DNA of 64,000 bases from NCBI GenBank assembly GCA_029204225.1, contig CM055108.1:21089644-21153643 (forward strand). Reading direction: 5' to 3'. Below the pieces are notes generated by a model. It was not told the DNA's origin. It was given only the letters and a program-made list of their open reading frames with translations, and did not search any database. Positions within the stretch are counted from its first letter, which is position 1; the number at the start of each line of letters is the position of its first letter. Source of the stretch: Diphasiastrum complanatum (lineage: Eukaryota > Streptophyta > Lycopodiopsida > Lycopodiales > Lycopodiaceae). A program made the translations under genes and the position numbers. Shown here one piece after another: positions 22,141-32,042 of this stretch.

Positions 22141-23289
22141 TGTGTGGCGGCTCACCGAGGCCCGAGGTGGTTTGAGCTTGGGTGGTTAACCCTGCGCCAA
22201 AAACCCTCTACCACCACACATCAGATGAGTAGATAAGCATGGTTATTATTAAGTATCAATCAAGTCAAAAGATAAATCCATAGAGCATAATCAACGTATA
22301 TGGAAAAACAAGGCTCTTAAGATTGAAACAAAGATGAAGGCTAACACACTAAGCTCAGGCGGTTATCAATAAAACAAGCACGATGTGCTATTGTACCACA
22401 AAGGTCTTGCCATGTCATAATATGAGAATAATAAGTTGAAAATAAAATTCAATAATGTGTGAAAATTTATTTTGCAATGTATTTATATTTTGATTTTGAA
22501 ATATGTGCATGATCTCATAAGTTTGATTGTATAATTAAAAATATGATATTAGTTTATTGGTAGTTTTGAATACACATTTAAAAGTTATAAAAAATCGATA
22601 AGATTTGTTGATAATTATAATTTTGTCGTATTATTGTATATATTTTGTTCAATATGGTTTTAGTTGATTTTGTTTGAGAGGATGTAAAAAATTGAAAATT
22701 TACATCATGATTTTGTCTATCAGTAATGTTTTTTATCGTACACAAAACGTGAGAAAGGAATTAGTCTATGCTGTTTAATATGAGGTCAATTTGTTAGAAA
22801 TGGAAGTTATTACATGATGTAGTGAAACACAACAACTTGGTTACTCAAAGCAACAAGTCGCCTACAGATTAGATGCAAGGATGCAATGTAAAAAAGAAAT
22901 TGGAGAGGGATATTAGAAAATAGTTGGAGTTTCAAATTGTACTTTCTTTGAATGCATGTGTGGAAATCAATGTTAAGGAAATTGTGTTTATAAATTTATG
23001 AGCAATGAATGTTGTTTGGTGGCTTTTCATTTTGTCTTTTTGGCTTTAACTAATCAAATAACTATGTCATCATCGGGTTGGACTTATACAAGCAGGGTAA
23101 CTTGTTGAGGAAGAAGACCTTTCAAGTTCTTACTAATTGTGGTATTCAAAGATTTCTTGTTGTCTCTTGCCCAATCATTGTCTTCATTCAAATCTACAAA
23201 ATAATTTTAACACAAGTAGTCAAAATTAACAATCATAATCTATTTTTGAGTAATCATATTCTAGCATTCATATTCTGTATTCAAAAGTG

Positions 23290-24350
23290 TCTAGAATAAT
23301 CACGATTACTTTCTAAAATATTTCAATATTCAAGAGTATTCGCAATCAGTATTCACGATCGATATTCACTATTTGTATCCACAATATTCATGATCAATAT
23401 TCACAATGAGTATCTCATAATATCCATTTCAGTATTTGCAATTTCAAATCAACTCTGTTGTAAACAAAAGTTAAACAAAATGTGTGCTCTGCGCATTGTA
23501 TATTTTGTGGATTGTACTACAACAATGAATCCATTGTAAGGTTTTGTCAGAGTGTAGTTATTTATGATGAAATCTATCTTGTTGGACTTCTTGTTTTGAA
23601 GCTTAACTTGATGAGTAATCCAATGAGTTGTAGCCATGGCTTCCCATACAAAAGTCTATTGACATAAAAAAGGAACCCAAGGACATCATATTACAGGATT
23701 TTTGAGATTGTAAATTCTGTGTGTGTGCAGACTTTGCATTGTAGATTGGAACAATGATTCAATGCCACAAAGGCCTACTTTGCCATCCAAAGTTCACATT
23801 CAAGAAGTTTCAATAATTTTAATTTTTTTTAAAATCCATCTCCTAACAACTTGATTGTGTCATTAGTAGATAATATCAAATATGTTTGAAACACATGTAT
23901 TGTGTTTTGTTTTGTTTTAGTTTTCTTGAGGTAGACAATTGTACTTATTACGTTTTTTGTGAAAGATATAGTGCATCAATAAGTTTTCAATAATGATAGC
24001 TAATCTTTATCTAATTATAATTTTGTGATTGTGTTTTCTTTTGTAGGACATATTGAAAATGTTTCCATATTGGATGAAGAAATGGTCGAGTTTTCAGATA
24101 TGCGTTCTGAATACTACTTAATTGATAGTTTGTGAGATCTAAAATTGTGAATACTGATCGTGAATATTGTAATAGTGATCGTGAATATTGTAAATACTGA
24201 TCGTGAACATTTTGAATGATGATCTGAAATTACGAATATTGAGAAACTAATAGTTTGAGATATCGATTGTGAATATTGTGAATACTAATTGTGAATAGTG
24301 ATCATGAATATTGTGTGTGAATATTGATTGTCAATACTAGGGCATGACAA
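23290..24350. repeat. Inverted pair of GATCGTGAATATTG-motif arrays
   Basis: Left array, about 23290-23440: many AATATTCACGATC-like words (CAGTATTCACGATCGATATTCAC, CAATATTCATGATCAATATTCAC). Right array, about 24140-24345: the same words in reverse complement (GATCGTGAATATTG, GATCATGAATATTG), roughly eight copies. Between them are ~700 bp of AT-rich, non-coding sequence. This subterminal-array design resembles the ends of CACTA- or MULE-like DNA transposons. No clear terminal repeat or target duplication was found. Confidence 0.65.
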
Positions 24351-25140
24351 ACCAAAGCATTTCTTCCACACCAGATTTTAGTAATATATGATAGAGATAA
24401 TGTTCTATCAAATACATGGAGAAATATACTAATACTTGATGGAACATACGCATCATGATTTTTCAATGCTTCTTGATATGGCCATTTTCATGTTTCATTA
24501 ATAGCACTAATCAGGGCCTTGTGATATTAATCACTCTGATACATATTTGTAAAAAGATCAAGAAAACAATAAACAAGTGGTACATGCTTTACTTAAAAAC
24601 TCATGATGCTTAGATGTATAATTCATTTTTGAAGTTGTACTTAATAGACACTCCACATGATACGCTCTAAAAAAATATAAAAGAAACTTGTCATCATGCA
24701 TAACAAAAATAATGAGTAAAAGATAAAAAATCTAGAACAGGAGTTGGTCCAAGAAACGTTGCCCATGAATTAGCCTTACTTGAAAAAATCTCCAAAATAA
24801 AAGCAGGGCAGCAAATCAAAAGCATTCAGTCGACATTCGGTGGATGTAAGCCCAATTACAAGCCATAGTAGAATATGGAAGCACAAGCAATGCTTGATCA
24901 AATGGCCAATTTCTAACTTACTAATAAGAAAGTATAAATTCAAGTTAGAAAATTTAATTAAAAAAAAAAACTTCATTCAATCTCTTATTGTTTCGTCTGA
25001 TTTTATTGAATACATCAACATTGCAATATTTAATACATCACTATTTGGCTATGAAATCACTTTAGTGCGAATGATATCAAAGTTAGTTGCTAAAAGATTG
25101 AACGTGACTTCTTTCATTATAGCTTTGTTCAATTATTGAT
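24351..25140. other. AT-rich sequence without recognisable genes
   Basis: No coding or structural signal was seen beyond short chance open stretches. Confidence 0.5.
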
Positions 25141-26519
25141 TGGCGTAGTCATGCACTATGAAAGAAGGTTCATTCCGCTGTGCTCGATAGGTCGTTCACA
25201 GTCTTTGAATTATCGAATTGACTCAATTTTCACTTCTCTCTTTCCAACATGGTATTAGAACGATATCACTAGATACTTTCCATAGTATCATATCAAAGCA
25301 CATTTGCTCTTATTCTTCAATTTATGATATCAAATTTTAGTATCAGATAGTTGATTTTCAATTGTAGCGCAGCACTGTATCATTCTTAGAGTCATTGATT
25401 TAATCGACAAATTAAAATTTCAAATCGCTTCTCAAAGTAAAGTCGTCTCATTGCAGACAAGCTGACTGGATCCAATTACTATTTGCGAAAATTTAAGATG
25501 AAGATCTTACTAATCGCCAACGAGTTGTGGGATGTTGTCACAGGTATCAAAGTGAAGCTTAAAGATGACAAAGCCGACTCAAAGGGAAATCGAATGATGG
25601 TAAAACTTCCGCGCTGATTATTCTCAATATATCAAACACTCAGATTGCCCACATATTTGAAGCTTAAACTTCAAAATAAGTATGGGACATCATGACCTCA
25701 CTATATGATATGAGAGACGTAACTTCCAAGTTGAATCTAAGAAGAAAATTCTTCACACTCAAGATGTCGAATGGTGATTCACTTCAGAATCACATTAACC
25801 AGTTTAAAAGATGGTCGTTGTCGAATCGATCATTGATGATCAAGATGCAATCATGACATTGCTTTTAAGCTTGCCCTCTCCATGTGAGAACTGGGTGATG
25901 ATCATATCGACACACTCAGATTTAACTCTTACTAGAGTTATTACTATGTTGCTGCAAGAAGACAATCGAAGAAGTCAAGACACTTCGTCGACTTCATCAT
26001 CCAATGCTCTACATGTCAACAAAGGCTCAAAATAATAGAAGCAGAAAAGCTCTAAGCAGTCCGCATCAAATTAGAAGCCAACAAAAGTCAAGATCAATTA
26101 TTAAATCCATAATCGAATAAGAAGCTATTTTGTAAATATTGCAAATGCAATAACCATGAGATCCAGGATTGCAGGGTATTAAAAACAAAGAATGTCAACA
26201 AACAATCATATCAATAGGCGAATGCAATCACAGCATCTCCTGAACTTGACATAGACGAAAGAAGCGTTATGGTCAAAGACCAAAAGGCACTAATTGATAA
26301 TTCTGGGTTTGTAAATTCTGGAGCTACTCAACATATGACCATTCATCGTGAGCATTTTTGCTCCTATACACCTTATAGTACAGAGAAATACGTTCATCTT
26401 GGTGATGATAGTATACATACTATCGAAGGTGAAGGCATTGTAAGATTGAAGTTCAAACTACTACCAAATGTTTTGTATGTACCTATACTTTCTACAAATT
26501 TGTTATCAGTAAGTAGAAT
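25141..26519 (+). pseudogene. Second copy of the 15.1-kb copia family: LTR end, PBS, gag, protease
   Basis: The LTR end TTTCCAACA is followed by the decayed PBS TGGTATTAGAAC at 25250-25261. Gag starts at 25500 (MKILLIANELWDVVTG) and is homologous to 16345-17148. VESIIDDQDAIMTLLLSLPS and MLLQED (25811-25975) and knuckle relics near 26130-26180 follow. The protease reads VNSGATQHMT (about 26311-26340), with the catalytic Asp replaced by Asn, then LPNVLYVPILSTNLLSVSR. Stops and frameshifts are frequent. The copy is cut at 26520 by the next LTR. Confidence 0.82.
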
Positions 26520-27020
26520 TGTTATGTCCATGTCCTGTACAAGGGAATCGGAATAATTCATGACGTGGATAGTCGGTCACCCCAGTTGTATGTGGTTATT
26601 AGCTATGCTATGTCATTACGGACGTGGTCGTATTAAATAATTAATAATCACATGAGGGCCCGGACCTATAATTGGACATAGGAGCACATGCATGGTGAAG
26701 ACTGTTTTAATGCAAGAATAGAAGGTCAATAGCTCAATTTAGGTTGCATGGGGATTCTAAAGAGAATATTCTCTCTCTCTTGAGGAGAATAAGTCTAGTG
26801 GAAACTCACCCATCCTCCTATTGTAAATTGTGATTCTTGAGCCAGTTTCTCCTCTCCTCTCTTGTGTTGTTCATTGTGGCTTGGGGGTGGATTGGTTAGG
26901 GTATTGAGTAGCCTCTCCATATTGGTTGGGTGTTTCATGCTCCACAGGTGTCCTTTTGGTTTGCATGTGATTTGAATCCCGAAGGTCTTCACTTGGTGGT
27001 TCTTATAGTGGTGTCAGAGC
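26520..27020 (+). mobile_element. LTR and PBS of a further retroelement, inserted in copia protease
   Basis: Starts TGTTATGTCCATG at 26520, exactly where copia similarity stops, and ends near 27007, followed by TGGTGTCAGAGC at 27009-27020 (iMet-type PBS with one change). No gag was recognised downstream. 27021-28350 is T-rich, non-coding leader-like sequence with no feature I can name. Confidence 0.72.
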
Positions 27021-28490
27021 TTGGATCACATCTACCAGGAGGTGGAGCCTGAGGATCTTGGATTTTGCAATTCTTTTGGTGTAGCTCTTTGCTTCTTCTT
27101 CCAGGTGTTGGAATTCAATTTCAAGTAGGTGGATTCTCAGATCCTTTGGTGTACTTTCAGCCTAAAGATCATAATTGTGGATTTGCTCCATGAATTTTGA
27201 TGGAAATCATAGGATTTTTGATGAATTTAGTGACTTTTTCACCTAGAATTGATGGTTTTTGCAAGAAATTGGTTATAGTATCTGGTGTAGTACATTATCC
27301 AGATTGTACTTACTGTTTTACAGTCATTAATTACAGAATTTAATGATTGCATGATGTTTGAAAAGTCAAAAGGTTGATTAGATAGTGATTTTGGACCAAA
27401 AATTGGGGTTTTTGGACCATAAATGGGCTATAGAAACCATGTTTGACTTGAATTAAAACTTTTACTGCTTGAATGCAATGTAATTACAGGGATTTGGATC
27501 TGATTGCACGAATTTGTGGATTTTCCCCACAAATTTTGGTCAAAATTGGTCAAAAAACAAGGTTTTTTGATGATTTTTGGACTAATTTTGGGGTAGATCT
27601 CAAAATTCTCAGCCAAGAATTGGTATGAATGTTTTTGAAGATGTATTTAAGCTGTAACTAAGCTTTCATGAAGTTTGGTAGGGATTAGGCACCATCAGGG
27701 GGCTCAAAACACTCAAAAATAGTGTATTTTTGATGATTTTTGAGCATGAATACCTCTCAATTGGGGGTCTGAACCTATTGGTTCTTATTACAACCTTAAA
27801 GATATTTGAATTGCCTCTTTTTTTATCCAACATGCATCCAATTTGGATAGATGTGCATTAGACACCAACATATTGAAGTTTTGCTTGTTGAAGGAGGCCA
27901 AAAATGCATTTTTTGCATGATCTGAGCTTATGATTGCTTGTTGGACCTGTTAGAAGCTTCTATGCCTCTCTAATGAACATTAGTAGAGTGATTGTAACCT
28001 CTGATCCAAGGTTTATTGGGCTGGGATGTGATTTTTGATGATTCCTCTCTCCAAAAGTGCGCCTTCGTATCTGTTTTTTATGCATTTATTGCTTGCACGT
28101 GTGAAGCCAGGGGTGCAAGGTGATGTGGCAAGTACCTTTTAGATCCGTTCTCCCTCTGTACTGTGCTTTACAGTGACAAATTTGGTGTCCTGTAGAGAAA
28201 GTTATGGCCATCTGAAGTTTGGCAATTTTTGAACTAAAATTTGCAAAATTTTGGAATTGTTCTGGTGCATGCATGTTTGTAAATCAGTGTAGTGCTTTCC
28301 TGATGATGGAAATGTATGGATAGACTTTTATGCATGCTTGTAGATAAGAGGACATGTACGCTATTTGCAAGACTCTTTGGTTATGATGGAGGACATCATA
28401 CAAGATGAAGCAGTGGTTGCTCATGGGTCTGGTGGCGATAGCGTAACCATGGTTAGGCTAAAAGAGGGAGGATTTCTAACCACAAAAGCT
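27021..28490. other. T-rich non-coding region after the PBS
   Basis: Many TTTTTGATGATTTTTGG-like words, with no credible coding region. A short open stretch at 28365-28490 (MQDSLVMMEDIIQDEAVVAHGS) runs directly into the minisatellite and was not recognised. Confidence 0.5.
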
Positions 28491-28504
28491 GTTCCAGTCA
28501 ACCT

Positions 28505-29915
28505 CTACGACCTCTTCAGTCCTCTGCGAGCTCTGCGGTCCTCTACGACCTCTGCGGTCCCTCTACGACCTTTGAGGTCCCTCTGTGACCTTTGCGGTCC
28601 TTCGTGACCTCTACGATCATCTACGACCTCGGTCCTCTCTGTGGTCCTCTGCGGTCCTCCCGCCGCAGCGGGAGGTTCTGAGTTCTATGATCCTCTATTG
28701 TCCCTCTGCGGTCCTTTGCAACCTCTGTGACCTCTACGGTCATCTGCGACCTCTACGGTCATTTGCAACCTCTGCGGTCCTCTGTGCCCTCTGCGGTCCT
28801 CTATAGTCCTTTGCGGTCCTCTATGGTCCCTCTGCACTTTTCTGCGACCTCTGCGGTCCTCTGCGACCTATGTAGTCCTCTACGACCTCTGCGGTCCTCT
28901 ACGACCTCTGTGACCTCTGTGGTCATCTGCGACCTCTGCGATCCTCTGCGACTTCTGCGATCCTCTGCGGTCATCTACGGTCCTCTACGGTCTTCTACGA
29001 CCTTTGTGGTTATCTGCGGTCCTCTATGACCTCTGCGGTCATCTACGGTCTTCTGCGGTCCTCTACGACCTTTGTGACCTCTACGATACTTTGCAGTCCT
29101 CTGTGACCTCTGTGGTCCTCTACGACCTCTGCAGTCATTTGCAACCTCTGTGGTCATCTATGGTCCTCTGCGGTCCTCTGCAACCTCTGCGGACCTCTGC
29201 GGTCCTTTGTGGTGATCTGCGACCTCAGCGGTCATCTACGGTCCTTTGTGGTCATCTGCGACCTCTGCGGCCATCTACAATCATTTGCGACCTTTGCGGT
29301 CTTTGCGGTCCTCTACGGTCCCTAATGCGGTCCGTTTGTGGTCCTTTGCGGTCCTCCCGCCACGGCGGGAGGTTCTGAGATCATCTACGACCTCTACAAT
29401 CATCTACGGTCCTCTTCGATCATCTACGGTCCTATTCGATCATCTACGGTCCTCCGTGGTCATCTGCGGTCCTCTACGGTCATCTGCGACCTATGCGGTC
29501 TCTGTGGCCCGTTTGTGGTCCTCTGCGGTCCTCCCGCCGTGGTTGGAGGTTCTGAGTTCTCTGCAATTCCTCTGTGGTCCTCCTGTGGTCCTCCTGTGGT
29601 CCTCTGTGATCTCTGCGGTCATCTGCGACCTCGGTCCTCTCTTCGGTCCTTTGTGGTCCCTAATGAGGTCCCTTTGGCCCTCTGCGATCCTCCCGCCGCG
29701 GTGGGAGGTTCTGAGTTATACGGTCCTCTGTGGTCATCTGTGACCTCTGCGGTCCTCTGTGGTCATCTGCGACCTCTGCGGTCCTCTGCGACCTCTGCGG
29801 TCCTCTGAGACCTCTGCGGTCCTCCCTCTGCGGTCTCTGCAACCTCTGCGACCTCTGCGGTCCTTTGCGATCTTCTGAACCTCTGCGGTCCTCTACGACC
29901 TGTGCAACCTCTACG
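28505..29915. repeat. GC-rich minisatellite, block 1 (9+10-bp units)
   Basis: About 1.4 kb built of GGTCCTCTGC (10 bp) and GACCTCTGC (9 bp) units, mostly alternating as a 19-bp dimer (clearest at 29750-29830), with ATCTGC variants. Units differ mainly as GCG/GTG/ACG, the CpG-to-TpG/CpA pattern of methylation decay. Four GC-rich palindromes interrupt it (28656, 29353, 29530, 29689). Long open readings through it on both strands are a property of the repeat and are not evidence of genes. Confidence 0.92.
28656..28675. repeat. GC palindrome CCTCCCGCCGCAGCGGGAGG
   Basis: Near-perfect inverted repeat followed by TTCTGAG. It is the first of about eleven related hairpins up to 32042: 29353-29372, 29530-29549, 29689-29708, 30847-30866, 30948-30967, about 31369-31387, 31621-31638, about 31770-31787, 31800-31823 and 32023-32042. 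The best copies extend to AGAACCTCCCGCC(A/G)YGGCGGGAGGTTCT. Confidence 0.9.
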
Positions 29916-29919
29916 GTCC

Positions 29920-30750
29920 CCCATATGTACCCAATGTCATCAATTACAAAGTTATCTAGATTGACATTTGCATCACCCTCAAAATCAGGGATTTGCTCTA
30001 CCTCGACCGTACGCCCTTCATTGTCTGATACATTGTAATAAGAGCCAGATTGCATTCCCGATCGATCCACTCTTGGCTCCAAAGGTCTTTTCTTGGCGGT
30101 CCCAACAGCTTTTGCAATCTCTCTTCCAGTTTGAACCCCGACTTTTTTTCCTAGGTCCTAAAGTGGTTACTTTTCTCCTTCTTTTCAAAACTTGTTTTCC
30201 AGGTTCTTTAGGAGAGAGATTTGTTTCTGTACATGGAACAATTTCCATTCATGTTACATCTTCAATCATAGAAGCTGCAGCAGATCCAATAATTGCAACA
30301 TCAGAAAAAAACTCTCTATTCCCTCAACTTCCATCAATAGCTTATGTTTGCTACATAGGGCCATCAATCCATTAAAGAGGGAACCCTCGTAGTTAGGAAT
30401 AAACTCATTTGAGTCATGAGTTGGTGTCTCATCAAAAAAAAAAAATGTGCAGTGTCCGCACAAGACAAAATAACATGACGCTCAAATCTAGCTTGGCCGC
30501 GAGTCATAAACTCAACTGTGTCGAAAGCAAATTCGTCTTGAAGGTAGATACCGCGAATTATGCCAAGACTTTCAATATTATCCATGGAAAATTCAGGATC
30601 GCCAATTGATTTATTGGATATTACCATAAAGGCTTTCACATGAGGTCCACTTGAGCTTGGTTTATGAAGTATCTTCCAACCTCTGGTAAGATATAATAGA
30701 GAGGCATTCTCGGAGGGCTTGAAAATGGTTTGGTCTGCAATGTAGAAAGC
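29920..30750 (-). pseudogene. Degenerate coding segment of unknown family between the minisatellite blocks
   Basis: Minus strand. A TTTTTTGCAG acceptor-like site is followed by AFYIADQTIFKPSENASLLY, LTRGWKILHKPSSSGPHVKA, FMVISNKSIGDPEFSMDNIE, GIIRGIYLQDEFAFDTVEFM and RGQARFERHVILSCADTAHF. A slip at a 12-T run (about 30434-30445) changes frame to DETPTHDSNEFIPNYEGSLF and NGLMALCSKHKLLMEVEGIE. A second slip at a 7-T run (about 30306-30312) leads to a Lys/Arg-rich tail (KQVLKRRRKVTTLGPRKKS). The acidic piece IPDFEGDANVNLDNFVIDDI follows and runs into the minisatellite. The composition looks like a real protein exon, possibly nuclear, but I do not recognise the family. Homopolymer slips suggest a pseudogene or sequencing errors. 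Confidence 0.45.
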
Positions 30751-30840
30751 CTGCAAAAAATACAGTTCAAATTATAAGTCAAATAGAATATATAAAAAGT
30801 TTTCATGCAAAGTAAGATTGAGGGCCTAACATATATATCC

Positions 30841-30975
30841 TCAAAACCTCTTGCCGTGGCGGGAGGTTTTGATTTTTTTTATTGTATATGTATATATTTG
30901 TATATATATAGTTATATAGATATACTTATATATATGTGAACTTAGAACCTCCCGCCACGGCGGGAGGTTCTGAAA
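30841..30975. repeat. AT-rich segment bounded by two GC hairpins
   Basis: Hairpins at 30847-30866 and 30948-30967 flank ~80 bp of TATATA-rich sequence. With the bordering AAAACCTC / GAGGTTTT it resembles a small hairpin-ended insertion. No target duplication is visible. Confidence 0.6.
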
Positions 30976-31314
30976 TTTATTTCATGTAAAAAAAATCAAT
31001 TTCATTAAAATGGTCTTCAGTATGAATTTAAATCTTATGTCTCTTCAAAATTGAACAAAAAATACCATTGATTTAGAATTTTCCTTGCAAGTATATCAAT
31101 GCTTCCAAAACTGGATTATGGAGGTATGCTTAGAATACTGGGAATTAAAACGAGAATGTGAAGTCTAAGGAGGGGAGGGATTCTACTTTTACCATTTTTG
31201 ATAAGTAGATGTATACGATGGTACTTATGGGATATACCATTTGTCACGTGTCATTGCCTTATTCCGTAGAGCTATTTCAACATCTCATATATTACAAAAA
31301 CATACGGGCCGGGG

Positions 31315-31985
31315 TCTGCAGTCCTCTGCGGTCCCTAGTGACGCCCCTAATGCGGTCCCTCTTTGGTCCTCTCCGTCGTGGCGGGAGGTTCTGAGTTCTA
31401 CGGTCCACTGCGGTCCCTCTACGGTCCTCTACGATCCATCTGCGACTTCTACGGTCCCTTTGTGACCTCTGCGGTCCTCTGCAACCTCTATCATCCTCTG
31501 TGACCTCTGCGGTCCTCTATGGTCCTCTGTGACCTATGCGGTCCTCTGCGACCTCTTCGGTCCTTTGCTGTCCTCTATGACCTCTCGGTCTTCTGCGACC
31601 CTCTACGACACTCTACGGTCCACCCGACAAGCGGGTGGTCTCTCTTCGATCCTTTGAGGTCCCTCTCTGGTCCTAATGCGGTCCCTCTACGGTCCTGTGC
31701 GGTCCCTCTACAGTCCTCTACGGTCCCTCTACAGTTCCTCTGCGGTCCGTATGCGACCCTCTACATTCCACACGCCGTAGCGGGAGCATGGTCTACAAAC
31801 CGCAGCGGGTGCTCCCGCTGCGGTCCTCTGAGGTCCCTCTCTGGTCCTATGCGACCCTCTACGGTCCCTTTGATGCCCTATGCAGTCCCTAATGTGGTTC
31901 ATAATGACTCCCTAATGCGGTCCCTAATGCGGTCACTTTGCGACTTTGAGGTCACTTTGTGGTTCTCTGAGACTCTGATCCATTT
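31315..31985. repeat. GC-rich minisatellite, block 2
   Basis: Same GGTCCTCTGC/GACCTCTGC units as block 1, plus GGTCCCTAATGC and GGTCCCTCTAC variants. It includes the hairpins at about 31369, 31621, 31770 and 31800-31823 (10-bp perfect arms CCGCAGCGGG / CCCGCTGCGG with a TGCT loop). Confidence 0.9.
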
Positions 31986-32042
31986 TTTCTAAGTCAGCCA
32001 ATGGAAAATGGGGAACTCGGAACCTCCCGCTGTGGCGGGAGG

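Noticed and set aside
22141-22222. TGTGTGGCGG ... CCACCACACA stem with ~65-bp loop
   Set aside because: Short arms and no repeat copies seen. Could be chance or a retroelement end, and nothing else supports it.
28585-29808. Several open readings of 70-165 codons through the minisatellite on both strands
   Set aside because: The 9/10-bp units lack stops in several frames at once, so overlapping long readings are automatic. The translations are just (LRSS/PLRP/DRRGP) repeats with no domain.
31519-31992. 157-codon reading in the second satellite block
   Set aside because: Same reason: repeat-derived, no start context, no similarity beyond the repeat.
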